A stretch of 64,000 bases of DNA from assembly GCA_015066225.1 (NCBI GenBank), contig SVOT01000002.1, positions 340,219-404,218 on the forward strand, given 5' to 3'. The notes under the pieces were generated by a model, which did no database searches, was not told where the DNA came from, and was given only the letters and a program-made list of their open reading frames with translations. This document shows positions 33,452 to 42,347 of the stretch, piece after piece (within the stretch, counting starts at the first letter, position 1; each line of letters opens with the position of its first letter). A program made the position numbers and the translations under genes. Origin of the DNA: Oscillospiraceae bacterium (lineage in GTDB: Bacteria > Bacillota > Clostridia > Oscillospirales > Acutalibacteraceae).

Positions 33452-33537
33452 TATGTAATATTGTATAAAGTTCACTAAAAACAATTATTAAAAACAGAGA
33501 ATTTGTGCAATAAGTCAAATGTATTTTGAAAAATCTA

Positions 33538-33567
33538 TTGACTTTTGTGTGTTATATTTGATATACT
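33538..33567 (+). promoter_or_regulatory. Possible promoter upstream of the GH36 gene
   Basis: TTGACT (33538-33543), 18-bp spacer, TATACT (33562-33567). Confidence 0.55.
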
Positions 33568-33576
33568 GAATTTGTT

Positions 33577-33602
33577 GGGCGGTTTGAAAACCGCCCTTTT
33601 TT
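33577..33602 (+). terminator. Terminator or attenuator just upstream of the GH36 gene
   Basis: A 9-bp stem GGGCGGTTT / AAACCGCCC (33577-33596) with a 2-nt GA spacing, followed by T6. It lies between the putative promoter and the gene. Confidence 0.75.
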
Positions 33603-33629
33603 GTTGAATTTTGTAAAATAGGTGACAAT

Positions 33630-35351
33630 ATGGATTTTGAAATAATCGGCGGCAATAAAAACGCAGAATTTAAAACGAACAAAAGAACAGAAAATGGCAT
33701 TCTTTTTCTTGACATTAAAATGATTCTTGAAAAAGAAGCTGTGCCCGAAAAATTCACCTTGCGCTGGTATTTCAGCGCGGCAGACTGTGCCTTCACGTGG
33801 AACCCATCAATGGGTGACATTCACGGGCTTTATTTTGATTGGAGCAAAAAGACGGTGAAATCACGCCTTGCCTCGTGGATGCCCCTGCAACAGATTATTT
33901 CACGAAAGGGCAAAAATAAATTGCTCATTGCCGTTTCCGATGTTGACACACCAATGGAAATCGGCACGGGTGTGCGTGAAGAGGATGCAACACTTGAATG
34001 TGAAATAGTGTTTTTTACCCTGCCCACGTCACCAAAAAAAGAATATTCGGCAACGGTGCGCATTGATACAAGAGCTCTTGACTATTACGACAGCATTTAT
34101 GACACCGGCGATTGGTGGGAGAATGCTTGCGGCTACACCCCGGCGTTTGTTCCCGAAGGTGCAAAAATGCCGATGGATTCCCTTTGGTACAGCTTCCACC
34201 AGAATTTAGACAAGGACGAAATTCTGAAGGAGTGCAGGGCGTCAAAAGAGCTTGGGCTCAGCACGGTTATAATCGATGATGGCTGGCAGACAGATGACAA
34301 CAACCGTGGCTATGCCTATTGCGGTGACTGGCTTGTTGCGCCCGGCAAAATGGGGGATATGGCAGAGCTTGTTGAGAATATCCACAGCATCGGTATGAGG
34401 GTTATGCTTTGGTATTCTGTGCCGTTTATGGGCATATATTGTGATAAATACGAAGAATTTAAAGAAATGCTTCTTGACGGCTGTGGCGATGAAAAAACAT
34501 TTTTCGCCCTTGACCCACGCTACAAAAGAGTTCGTGAATATCTTGTGTCGGTTTATGAAAAAGCCGTCAAAGAGTGGGGCTTAGACGGTCTGAAGCTCGA
34601 TTTCATTGATTCCTTTGTGTTAAAGGGCAAAGCCCTCGATTACGATGAAAACAGAGATTATCAATCCCTTGAGGATGCAATCCACGCACTGATGGGTAAG
34701 GTTAAAGAAAGATTAACGGCGATTAACCCCGAAATTCTCATTGAGTTTCGTCAGTCATACGTGGGGCCGTCAATCAGAAAATACGGCAATATGCTCCGTG
34801 TGGGTGATTGCCCCTGTGACATACTAAAAAACCGCTTTAACGTGGTAAATCTCAGGCTGACATCAGGCAAAACTGCCGTTCATTCGGATATGATAATGTG
34901 GAATGTTGAAGACAGCGTTGAAAATGCGGCTTTGCAGTTCACAAGCATACTTTACAGCGTTCCGCAGATTTCAGTGAGGGTTGACAAGCTCCCCGAAAAG
35001 CATTATAAAATGCTTTCCTTTTACCTCGGCTTCTGGAAGGAGTGGCGGGATGTGCTTCTTGACGGCAAGCTGACTGCCACAAACCCCGAATGCGAATACA
35101 GCCTTGTTTGCGCAACGTTGGGCGACAAATCGGTTTTCACAGCCTATTCTGACAGGATTATAAGCGTTAACACAAAAAAATGTGTGGCAGTTAACGCCAC
35201 AGACGGTGAGCTTTTAGTTATTAAAAACGCAAAGAATAAGGGCTACAAGGTGCTTGATTGCACGGGCGAAGCGGTGGCATCCGGCGCATTTGAAAGCAAT
35301 TTGCAGGAGCTTTCTGTTCCCACGGCGGGAATGGTGATTATTGGTGAATGA
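33630..35351 (+). CDS. Alpha-galactosidase-like glycoside hydrolase (GH36/melibiase clan)
   Basis: The 573-residue cytoplasmic protein has an N-terminal beta-sandwich (about 1-165), a TIM barrel (about 180-480) and a small C-terminal beta domain. Barrel motifs are DSLWYSFHQ, VIIDDGWQTDD (substrate-binding Asp), MLWYSVPF, the likely nucleophile D324 in LDGLKLDFID, and EFRQSYVGPS...RVGDCPCD with the acid/base candidate. These follow GH36 and related melibiase families. The exact glycosidic bond is uncertain. The ATG at 33630 has AGGTGA upstream. The esterase-like gene begins 1 bp after the stop. Confidence 0.82.
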   Translation: MDFEIIGGNKNAEFKTNKRTENGILFLDIKMILEKEAVPEKFTLRWYFSAADCAFTWNPSMGDIHGLYFDWSKKTVKSRLASWMPLQQIISRKGKNKLLIAVSDVDTPMEIGTGVREEDATLECEIVFFTLPTSPKKEYSATVRIDTRALDYYDSIYDTGDWWENACGYTPAFVPEGAKMPMDSLWYSFHQNLDKDEILKECRASKELGLSTVIIDDGWQTDDNNRGYAYCGDWLVAPGKMGDMAELVENIHSIGMRVMLWYSVPFMGIYCDKYEEFKEMLLDGCGDEKTFFALDPRYKRVREYLVSVYEKAVKEWGLDGLKLDFIDSFVLKGKALDYDENRDYQSLEDAIHALMGKVKERLTAINPEILIEFRQSYVGPSIRKYGNMLRVGDCPCDILKNRFNVVNLRLTSGKTAVHSDMIMWNVEDSVENAALQFTSILYSVPQISVRVDKLPEKHYKMLSFYLGFWKEWRDVLLDGKLTATNPECEYSLVCATLGDKSVFTAYSDRIISVNTKKCVAVNATDGELLVIKNAKNKGYKVLDCTGEAVASGAFESNLQELSVPTAGMVIIGE

Positions 35352-35352
35352 T

Positions 35353-36093
35353 ATGAAAAAGAAAATTATAATAACGGTGATTTGCCTGGTTAGTGTTGTT
35401 GCCGTTTTGTGTGCGGGCTTCGGCATTTACGTTGGCGATTACTATCACGCGGAGCCGGGGGCAGTTGAGGCGTTTTCAACGTCAGAGAAAATCACCCAAA
35501 GAGTTATTGAAGATGGTGTTATTGCCTTTGAACCCAATAACCCGACAGCGGGCTTGATTTTTTACCCCGGCGGCAAGGTTGAATACACGGCATATATACC
35601 CCTTATGAAGGAATGTGCCTCAAGAGGGGTGTTGTGTGTTCTTGTTGAAATGCCATTTAACCTTGCGGTTTTTGATGTTAATGCGGCAGAGGGGATAAAA
35701 GAAAATTATCCCGAAACCGAAAATTGGTATGTGGGTGGTCATTCGCTTGGTGGCTCTATGGCGGCATCGTACCTTGGTGAAAATGAGGCTGATTTCAGCG
35801 GTCTTGTTTTGTTGGGCTCGTATTCCACGGTGGATTTTTCGGCCGGCGATGTTGAGGTGCTCAGCGTTTTCGGCAGTAATGACAAGGTTCTTAACCGTGA
35901 AAAATACGAAGAAAACAAGGTTAATCTGCCCGCTGATTTTACAGAAGAGGTAATTGACGGCGGCTGCCACGCATATTTCGGAATGTATGGTGAGCAAAAG
36001 GGTGACGGCAAGGCTACCATAACAAATAACGAGCAAATCGAAAAAACAGCGGAAATAATAAAAAAATTCATAAAAAACGAAACCGAGGTCTGA
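35353..36093 (+). CDS. Membrane-anchored alpha/beta hydrolase
   Basis: The 246-residue protein has an N-terminal hydrophobic anchor (about 4-26) and an alpha/beta hydrolase domain. The nucleophile elbow is GGHSLGG (S131), the acid is probably the Asp in FGSNDKVLN, and the His is in GGCHAYFGMYG. This layout matches the small dienelactone-hydrolase-like group (Abhydrolase_5). Substrate unknown. ATG 35353 is 1 bp after the GH36 stop and 5 bp after GGTGA, so the two are coupled. A terminator overlaps its stop. Confidence 0.85.
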   Translation: MKKKIIITVICLVSVVAVLCAGFGIYVGDYYHAEPGAVEAFSTSEKITQRVIEDGVIAFEPNNPTAGLIFYPGGKVEYTAYIPLMKECASRGVLCVLVEMPFNLAVFDVNAAEGIKENYPETENWYVGGHSLGGSMAASYLGENEADFSGLVLLGSYSTVDFSAGDVEVLSVFGSNDKVLNREKYEENKVNLPADFTEEVIDGGCHAYFGMYGEQKGDGKATITNNEQIEKTAEIIKKFIKNETEV

Positions 36094-36109
36094 ACGACCT
36101 CGGTTTTGT
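36078..36109. terminator. Bidirectional intrinsic terminator
   Basis: Stem AACCGAGGTC (36081-36090) / GACCTCGGTT (36096-36105), with the TGA stop of the hydrolase in the loop; shared with convergent glnA. Confidence 0.9.
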
Positions 36110-36114
36110 TGATA

Positions 36115-37539
36115 TTAAAGGTTGTAATACTTGTCAAACTCTGCAGGAGTGGGGATTTTTGCCATTTCTGCAAGCTCGGCACGTTTTGATTTGATGAAGT
36201 TTTTGAGAAGCTCTTCGGGGAATACGCCGCCTGCTGTGAGGTAGTCGTGGTCAGCCTCAAGAGCATCAAGAGCAGAGTCAAGAGATGTGGGCAAGCCCTG
36301 AAGCTTTGCCTTCTCTTCCTCGGGGAGGTTGAAGAGGTTAAAGTCGTAGGGGCCCCAGCCGTTTGCGTGGGGGTCGATTTTGTTTTTGATACCGTCAAGA
36401 CCCGCCATAAGGATAGCTGCAAAGCAGAAATAGGGGTTGCAGGTTGCATCGGGGTTGCGAAGCTCGAAACGGCGCTTCTCGGGAGCCTTTGCATAAGCGG
36501 GGATGCGGATAACGGCACTGCGGTTTGATGTTGCATAGCCAACAGTAACAGGTGCTTCAAAGCCGGGGATAAGACGCTTGAAGGAGTTTGTGCTGGGGTT
36601 TGTCAAAGCGCAAAGTGAACCGATGTGTTTAAGAAGACCACCCATGAAATAGTGGGCTGTTTCGCTGAGATTAGCATAGCCGTTGTCGTCAGAGAAAACG
36701 GGCTTGCCGTCTTTGAGAAGAAGCATGTGAACGTGCATACCGCTGCCTGCTTCACCGGCAATGGGCTTGGGCATAAAGGTTGCAGTTTTGCCGTATTTGA
36801 GGGCTGTGTTGCGGATTATGTATTTTATCCACATTGTGTTATCAGCCATTTTTGACATTTTACCGAGCTGGGGCTCGATTTCAAACTGACCTGAAGCGGC
36901 AACCTCGGGATGGTGGTAGTTGATTTCGATGCCTGCGTCAGCCATGTGCATACACATTTCGCTGCGGCATTCATAAGTAACGTCAAAGGGCTTTGCTATA
37001 TGGTAGTTTTTCTGCTTGGGAACGATAACGCCGTTGCCGGAAATATCGCTGTTCCAGTATGACTGCTGTGCATCAACGCTTGCGCTTACGTTGTCGGGCG
37101 AAACGTTCCAGCCAACCTGGTCGAAAAGATAAAATTCAAACTCGGGAAGAATGAGCATTGTGTCTGCAACGCCGCAATCCTTCATATACTGCTCAGCGGC
37201 AAGAACAATGTTTCTGGGGTACTGAGCAAGGGGTCTGTTAACAGGGTTGTCAATAATCATTGCGTTACCTGTCATAGACAATGTGGGGATGCTGCAGAAG
37301 GGGTCAATCACCGCTGTGTCGGGGTCGGGGATGAAGACCATATCACTTTTTTCAACAACTGCATAGCCGTAGTTTGATGCGTCAAAGCCGATACCGCTTT
37401 TCATTGTATCCTCAGAGAAATTTTCTGCGGGGATTGTAACGTGGCGATACTGACCGTTGATGTCAACCATTTTGAAGTCAACCATTTTTATACCGTTCTC
37501 TTTGATGAGAGCGATAATATCCTGTACGCTTTTTGCCAT
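36115..37539 (-). CDS. glnA: Type I glutamine synthetase
   Basis: The 474-residue enzyme has the GS beta-grasp domain (about 15-105, VDFKMVDINGQYRHV) and a catalytic domain with the PKPIAGEAGSGMHVH motif, ENRR-like KAPEKRRFELRNPDA and NRSAVIRIP. It makes glutamine from glutamate, ammonia and ATP in the cytoplasm. ATG 37539 follows AAAGAGGTG; a GTG 9 bp upstream would overlap that site. A strong promoter is visible. No glnR is in the window. Confidence 0.95.
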   Translation of the reverse strand: MAKSVQDIIALIKENGIKMVDFKMVDINGQYRHVTIPAENFSEDTMKSGIGFDASNYGYAVVEKSDMVFIPDPDTAVIDPFCSIPTLSMTGNAMIIDNPVNRPLAQYPRNIVLAAEQYMKDCGVADTMLILPEFEFYLFDQVGWNVSPDNVSASVDAQQSYWNSDISGNGVIVPKQKNYHIAKPFDVTYECRSEMCMHMADAGIEINYHHPEVAASGQFEIEPQLGKMSKMADNTMWIKYIIRNTALKYGKTATFMPKPIAGEAGSGMHVHMLLLKDGKPVFSDDNGYANLSETAHYFMGGLLKHIGSLCALTNPSTNSFKRLIPGFEAPVTVGYATSNRSAVIRIPAYAKAPEKRRFELRNPDATCNPYFCFAAILMAGLDGIKNKIDPHANGWGPYDFNLFNLPEEEKAKLQGLPTSLDSALDALEADHDYLTAGGVFPEELLKNFIKSKRAELAEMAKIPTPAEFDKYYNL

Positions 37540-37569
37540 AAAGCACACCTCTTTCTAAAAATATACATT

Positions 37570-37598
37570 AGTATATCAATAAAATTTTTACGTGTCAA
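37570..37598 (-). promoter_or_regulatory. Promoter of glnA
   Basis: On the minus strand TTGACA (37593-37598), 17-bp spacer, TATACT (37570-37575). Confidence 0.8.
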
Positions 37599-37618
37599 TT
37601 ATTAGTGATTGATTTTAG

Positions 37619-37647
37619 GTGACATCATAAAAGATTTGTGTTATAGT
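37619..37647 (+). promoter_or_regulatory. Promoter of the TIM-barrel isomerase gene
   Basis: GTGACA (37619-37624), 17-bp spacer, TATAGT (37642-37647), 35 bp before the ATG; divergent from the glnA promoter with 20 bp between the -35 boxes. Confidence 0.65.
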
Positions 37648-37681
37648 TAAAGAAAAAGAGCTTAACAGCGAGGTAAACATT

Positions 37682-38545
37682 ATGCACAGACAAAAATTAA
37701 GTCTTTCCTTGGGCGGCGATTTCGGTGTGCCCCTTGAGGAGCAGATAAAGCTTTTCAAAAAAACAGGCTTTGAGGCTTTTACGGGCCATTGGGGTATGGG
37801 GCAGGATGATTCCATAGAAGCCTGTGTAAAGGTTGCAAAGGAAGAGGGAATGATTTTTAACATTCTTCACGCTCCGTGGAATTATACCGACGATATGTGG
37901 AACGAAAACGAAAGAGAGCTTGCAAAAAAAGGCGTTGAAAACCTCACTCATTTTGTTGAGCTTTGCGCAAAATTCGAAATACCGATTATGGTTTCACACG
38001 TTTACGTGGGCTTTGATGAGCCTTGTGTGCCCGATGAGTTCGGCCTTGAAAACTACGGCAGGGTTATTGAAAGAGCAAAAGAGCTGGGCGTGAAAATAGC
38101 ATTTGAAAACACCGAGGGCGAAAACGGTCTTGCTGCTCTTCTGAAAGAATATAAAAATGAATCAACGGTTGGCTTTTGTTGGGATTCAGGTCACGAAATG
38201 TGCTACAACGATTCAAAGGATTTGCTTGCACTTTACGGTGACCGGCTTTTTGCAACCCACATAAACGACAATCTCGGTGTTAAGGATTTTGGTGGCAGAA
38301 TTTTCTGGCACGATGATTTGCACCTTTTGCCCTTTGACGGCATAGCAGATTGGGAGCATAATGCAAAGCGCCTTGCCAAAACAGGCTTTGACGATATTAT
38401 CACATTTGAGCTCAACAAAACCTCAAAGCCCAATCGTTTTGAAAATGAAAAATATGCAAAATTACCCATTGAGCAATACCTTGCCGAAGCCTATTGCAGA
38501 GCCTGCAGGTTTGCTTCGATGGTTATGAAAGAAAAAAGCAGATAA
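37682..38545 (+). CDS. Sugar phosphate isomerase/epimerase-like TIM-barrel protein
   Basis: The 287-residue protein has the xylose-isomerase-like TIM barrel (AP_endonuc_2 family). Likely metal ligands are Glu in IAFENTEG, Asp and His in CWDSGHE, His in ATHINDN, and Glu in ITFELN near the C-terminus. Members isomerise or epimerise keto-sugars or inositol derivatives; the substrate is not clear. The start has CGAGGT upstream. The nitroreductase gene begins 11 bp after the stop. Confidence 0.85.
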   Translation: MHRQKLSLSLGGDFGVPLEEQIKLFKKTGFEAFTGHWGMGQDDSIEACVKVAKEEGMIFNILHAPWNYTDDMWNENERELAKKGVENLTHFVELCAKFEIPIMVSHVYVGFDEPCVPDEFGLENYGRVIERAKELGVKIAFENTEGENGLAALLKEYKNESTVGFCWDSGHEMCYNDSKDLLALYGDRLFATHINDNLGVKDFGGRIFWHDDLHLLPFDGIADWEHNAKRLAKTGFDDIITFELNKTSKPNRFENEKYAKLPIEQYLAEAYCRACRFASMVMKEKSR

Positions 38546-38556
38546 CGGAGGGTGTT

Positions 38557-39084
38557 ATGGATTTTTCAGAAATTTCACAAAACAGATATTCCTGCAGAAA
38601 ATATGACAACACAAGACCTGTTGAGGAGGAGAAAATAAAAGCAATTCTTGCATCAGCAAGGCTTGCGCCCTCTGCCTGCAACGGTCAACCATACCATTTT
38701 ACGGTGTGCGTTGGCGAAAAAGCCCGCCTTGTTGCGGAGCTAACGGCGGGGATGGGTATGAATAAATTTGCGGTTGACGCCCCTGTTATGATTGTTATTT
38801 CAGAAAAGCCCTATAATGCTTCTGCAGGGGCAGGTGCAAAAATAAAGGGCAACGACTACCGATCAATAGATATCGGTATCGCCACCGCGTATATCACCGC
38901 CGAGGCAACGGCTCAGGGGCTGGGCACCTGTATTCTCGGTTGGTTTGATGAAAAGAAAATCAGAAAAATCTGCAACTCTGACGGAAAGGTCAGACTTGTT
39001 ATTACACTGGGTTATGCAAAAGAACCCGAGAAAATTCCAAACAAGAAAAGAAAGAGTATTGACGAGCTTGTGACGAGAATCTGA
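38557..39084 (+). CDS. Nitroreductase-family FMN oxidoreductase
   Basis: This 175-residue protein has the short nitroreductase form: NRYSCRKYD (FMN phosphate binding), ASARLAPSACNGQPYHF, IDIGIATAYITAEATAQGLGTCILGWFDE and the C-terminal GYAKEPEKIPNKKRKSIDELV. It transfers electrons from NAD(P)H through FMN. The real acceptor is unknown. ATG 38557 is preceded by CGGAGGG; the longer frame to 38494 lies inside the upstream gene. Confidence 0.9.
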   Translation: MDFSEISQNRYSCRKYDNTRPVEEEKIKAILASARLAPSACNGQPYHFTVCVGEKARLVAELTAGMGMNKFAVDAPVMIVISEKPYNASAGAGAKIKGNDYRSIDIGIATAYITAEATAQGLGTCILGWFDEKKIRKICNSDGKVRLVITLGYAKEPEKIPNKKRKSIDELVTRI

Positions 39085-39103
39085 TTTTATATGGGGTGTG
39101 AAT

Positions 39104-39919
39104 ATGAAAAAGGTTGTAATTAGTATTATCAGTATAATATGCGTTATTGCTTGCGGTGCGCTCGTTTTCTCTGTTGGCGTTTCTGTGGGCAAAAACAACA
39201 CGAAGGATGATGCCGTCACTTTTGTGACAGAGAAAGAGCAAAATGGATGGAAAGAGCCTGTTCAGAAATTGATAGCGGATATAAGAAGCCAAGATGACCC
39301 CGGCTCACTTTTTGCCAGCTCATTTGGGTTTGCGTTGTTCGACGTCAACGTTGATGGTGTGCCCGAATTGATTCGTGTTATGCCGGGTGGCTCCGCAGGC
39401 AACCTGAGCTTTGAGGGCTATGATATTCATAGCGGCGAGCTCGTTGCGAATTTTGGCGGCGGCGGTTTCAATGGCGATTTGAATGGTAGCTGGTGCACCT
39501 ATTATAAACGAGATACAAATGAATTTAAAAATATAGGAATCTATATGACCCGAGGCGGCTCCGATGCAAGATACAAAAACATCGGTTGCCTTGAGTTTTA
39601 CGAGGAGTTGAGTTGTTTTGAAGATGAATCCTTGTTTTATAGTTCCTATGCCATAACTAACGATATTGTCGGCGAGAATTTAGTTGAAAAAGAAGTGGGC
39701 GTTGAGTTCAGGGTTAACGGCGAAAAGTCAACTCTCGAAGGATATAACGACGCATACGATTACTTTATGAAAAACTACGTAAGGCTCGATGAAACCACAA
39801 TGCACTTTGTTCGTTCATCGGATGTAGAAAAAGACTTAACGGCGGATGAGTTTTCTGAAAAAATGACGGAGGCTCTTTTTGGAGGGTCGCAAAAATTTGT
39901 TGATAATAAGGGTGAATGA
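39104..39919 (+). CDS. Exported protein of unknown function
   Basis: The 271-residue protein has an N-terminal hydrophobic signal/anchor (about 3-29). After it comes a domain with FALFDVNVDGVPELIRV, an Asp-rich loop common in Clostridial surface proteins of the VCBS/FG-GAP-like type. No catalytic motif is visible and I do not recognise a family. The TGA overlaps the region just before the serine hydrolase start, so the two genes are coupled. ATG 39104 is chosen because GGGGTG lies 5 bp upstream. Confidence 0.65.
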   Translation: MKKVVISIISIICVIACGALVFSVGVSVGKNNTKDDAVTFVTEKEQNGWKEPVQKLIADIRSQDDPGSLFASSFGFALFDVNVDGVPELIRVMPGGSAGNLSFEGYDIHSGELVANFGGGGFNGDLNGSWCTYYKRDTNEFKNIGIYMTRGGSDARYKNIGCLEFYEELSCFEDESLFYSSYAITNDIVGENLVEKEVGVEFRVNGEKSTLEGYNDAYDYFMKNYVRLDETTMHFVRSSDVEKDLTADEFSEKMTEALFGGSQKFVDNKGE

Positions 39920-39921
39920 TT

Positions 39922-41436
39922 ATGCTTACAAAATCAAAGCTTTCATCTGAATGGATTTATAAATACTATAAAGAGCTTGAACGCTGCGGTGTTGAAAACC
40001 ACGGTCTTCTCATAATGCAAAACGGCGAAACGGTTTTCGAGGAATATGCCTACCCATATTCTGCCGATATGCCGCATACCCTGTTTTCTGTTACAAAATC
40101 TGTTGTTTCAACGGCGGTGGGCTTTGCAATAAGCGAGGGGCTGTTTTCTCTTGATGATAAAATAATTGATTTGTTCCCCGAATACGAGGCCTGTCAAAGC
40201 GATGAGTGGCAGAATCTCACCGTGCGCTCCGTTCTGACAATGAGCAGTAACAAAAAATTCAGCTTTCTGCAGGATATGACCGGTAATTATATGGCGATGT
40301 TTATGAAAGCCCCGTTCAGAAAGGATAAGGGCTTTTTATACAGCAACAACGATGCCCACGTTGCGGCGGCTATTGTGCATAAGCTGTCGGGTCAGAATCT
40401 TGTGGAATATTTAACACCACGACTTTTCAAGCCATTGGGGATTGACGTGCCCTTCTGGGAAACCAATGAGCTTGGTGAGTGCATCGGCGGCACAGGGTGC
40501 TACCTGAAGCTTCGTGACCTTGCGAAAATATGCCAATGCTATGCAGACGGCGGCAAATACGGCGGTGAACAGATTATCCCCGAGTTCTGGACAAAAGAAG
40601 CAACAAAAATACAGGTTGAATTCAGAGAAAACGAGGGTTACGGCTACCTTTTCTGGATTAAAAACGGTATTTTCAGTATGACGGGTATGTTCGGTCAGAT
40701 TATTTCATACATACCGCAGTATAACGCTGTTGTTGCCACGATGAATGCCTGCATTAATGAAGGCGGCAACGAAAGAGCCGTGATAAATGTTTTGTCAAAG
40801 GCATTTGAAAACGAAAGCACAGAGGAGTGGGACGAAAAGCTGGGGGATTACCTTAAAACCAGAAATGTTTACCCCCGAAAATGCGAGGAAAAGCTCAATA
40901 TACCCACAGATAAAACCTTTTATATGACTGCTTTTTCAGATGCTCTTGCAAAGCTGATGTTCCCCGCGAGCATCATACCACGCTCATTGACCTCAAGCTT
41001 TGCAAAAAGACCCAAAACAAATTTCAACGAGGCTTCCTTTGACCTGACAGAGGATGTTTTTACAGTCAAATGGAAAGAAGAGGGCGACGCGGTAACAATA
41101 AACTGCGGTCTTGACGGCGAGCCTCGATTGAGCGAAATTGAAATTAAAGGCTACCCTTATAAAATCTGGGCGTATGCCTATTCTGAAAACGGCAAAATCA
41201 AAGCGGTAGTGAAGCCTTTAAACACCCTTTCCACGCAATACATAACCTTTGAATTTTTTGGCGATGAGGTGAAAATACAGATGAAGTGCACACCAAGCTT
41301 CACTGAATTTATTCTTAAAAATGCGCTTTCTCCCGATTTTATAAAAAATCATAAGCCGATTAAAGCCTTTGTGACAAAGGCAGTCAATATTCTTTTATCA
41401 ACAACCGAAAGACCGATGAAATTTAAAGCGATGTAA
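39922..41436 (+). CDS. Beta-lactamase-fold serine hydrolase
   Basis: This 504-residue protein has an N-terminal class C beta-lactamase/PBP-like domain (about 20-300). The SxxK motif is S56-V-T-K59, and the YxN motif is in FLYSNNDAH. A C-terminal beta-rich domain (about 330-500) follows. No signal peptide is visible, so it appears cytoplasmic, and it is more likely an esterase or peptidase than an antibiotic-hydrolysing enzyme. Of the two ATGs at 39916 and 39922, the second is 7 bp from AAGGGTGA and is preferred. Confidence 0.82.
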   Translation: MLTKSKLSSEWIYKYYKELERCGVENHGLLIMQNGETVFEEYAYPYSADMPHTLFSVTKSVVSTAVGFAISEGLFSLDDKIIDLFPEYEACQSDEWQNLTVRSVLTMSSNKKFSFLQDMTGNYMAMFMKAPFRKDKGFLYSNNDAHVAAAIVHKLSGQNLVEYLTPRLFKPLGIDVPFWETNELGECIGGTGCYLKLRDLAKICQCYADGGKYGGEQIIPEFWTKEATKIQVEFRENEGYGYLFWIKNGIFSMTGMFGQIISYIPQYNAVVATMNACINEGGNERAVINVLSKAFENESTEEWDEKLGDYLKTRNVYPRKCEEKLNIPTDKTFYMTAFSDALAKLMFPASIIPRSLTSSFAKRPKTNFNEASFDLTEDVFTVKWKEEGDAVTINCGLDGEPRLSEIEIKGYPYKIWAYAYSENGKIKAVVKPLNTLSTQYITFEFFGDEVKIQMKCTPSFTEFILKNALSPDFIKNHKPIKAFVTKAVNILLSTTERPMKFKAM

Positions 41437-41450
41437 AGCGAGGGCAAAAT

Positions 41451-41810
41451 ATGTTACTAAATAAGCTTTTTAAAAGCGTTATGGAGCAGGACAGGGCACC
41501 CATTGTGATTTGTGATTTAACACACACCATCGTGTATATGAACCCTGTTGCGGTGGAACGCTATCATAAAGACCTTACTGGTCAAAGCCTTAAAAACTGT
41601 CATAATGCAAAATCCGGCGAGCTGATAGATAAGGTTATTTTATGGTTTAAAGAAAGTGCCGATAACAACATTGTTTATACATACAACAACGAAAAAGAAA
41701 ACAAGGATGTTTATATGGTTGCTTTGCGTGATGATTCGGGTGAGCTTATCGGTTATTATGAAAAGCACGAATACAGAGCCAAAGAAACAGGTGAGCTGTA
41801 TGGATTTTAA
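41451..41810 (+). CDS. Single PAS-domain protein
   Basis: The 119-residue protein is one PAS domain: IVICDLTHTIVYMNPVAVERY, the loop GQSLKNCHN, and VYMVALRDDSGELIGYYEKHEY at the end. The NCHN segment resembles the stand-alone PAS proteins related to DUF438. It has no output domain. It overlaps the rhodanese gene by 11 bp, which links them translationally. The ligand is unknown; the Cys-His might bind heme or a redox cofactor, but that is only a guess. Confidence 0.75.
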   Translation: MLLNKLFKSVMEQDRAPIVICDLTHTIVYMNPVAVERYHKDLTGQSLKNCHNAKSGELIDKVILWFKESADNNIVYTYNNEKENKDVYMVALRDDSGELIGYYEKHEYRAKETGELYGF

Positions 41811-42228
41811 AAAAATAAAGGGACTGATTTTTTTGCTTATTCTTTCATTGACCTTGTTCGGCGGTTGTTCGGTTGACGGCGGTGACGCCACAACCGAGCC
41901 CGTTACAAATAATTCGCCGGGTTACGAACAGATATCCGGCGAGGAGGCAAAGCGCCTGATGGATACCGAAAAGGATTACGTTATTATTGATGCCAGAACC
42001 GAAGAAGAGTTCAAGCAGGGGCACATTGCCGGCGCAATTCTTATCCCCGAATACGAAATAAAAGAAAGAGCAGAAGCTGAGCTTGCGGACAAGGACCAGC
42101 TGATTCTTGTTTACTGTCGAAGCGGAAGGCGAAGCAAGATTGCATCACAGGCCCTTGCAGATTTGGGCTACACAAACGTAAAAGAATTCGGCGGAATAAT
42201 TGATTGGCAATATGAAACGGTGAAATGA
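41800..42228 (+). CDS. Rhodanese-domain lipoprotein
   Basis: This 142-residue protein has a lipoprotein signal peptide (lipobox LFGGC, Cys23) and a rhodanese domain (about 42-140) with IIDARTEEEFKQGHIAGA and the active-site loop YCRSGRRS (C106). It is predicted to carry persulfide sulfur on the outer face of the membrane. The ATG at 41800 has AGGTGA upstream and lies inside the end of the PAS gene. Confidence 0.88.
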   Translation: MDFKKIKGLIFLLILSLTLFGGCSVDGGDATTEPVTNNSPGYEQISGEEAKRLMDTEKDYVIIDARTEEEFKQGHIAGAILIPEYEIKERAEAELADKDQLILVYCRSGRRSKIASQALADLGYTNVKEFGGIIDWQYETVK

Positions 42229-42286
42229 ATATATATAAGAAAATATTGATGACCCGCAATATTATTGTTGAATTTTAACAAAAATA

Positions 42287-42315
42287 TTGACTTGTGTGCT
42301 TGGGGTTTGTATTAT
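42287..42315 (+). promoter_or_regulatory. Promoter of the zinc-ribbon membrane protein and GPH transporter
   Basis: TTGACT (42287-42292), 17-bp spacer, TATTAT (42310-42315), 32 bp before the ATG. Confidence 0.7.
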
Positions 42316-42347
42316 AAGTATATAACCATTTGTTAGGAGTGAGCAAA

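Noticed and set aside
35739..36560. Minus-strand frame of 273 codons over the hydrolase and glnA ends
   Set aside because: Low-complexity Ser/Thr/Leu translation that overlaps glnA and the hydrolase, both well supported.
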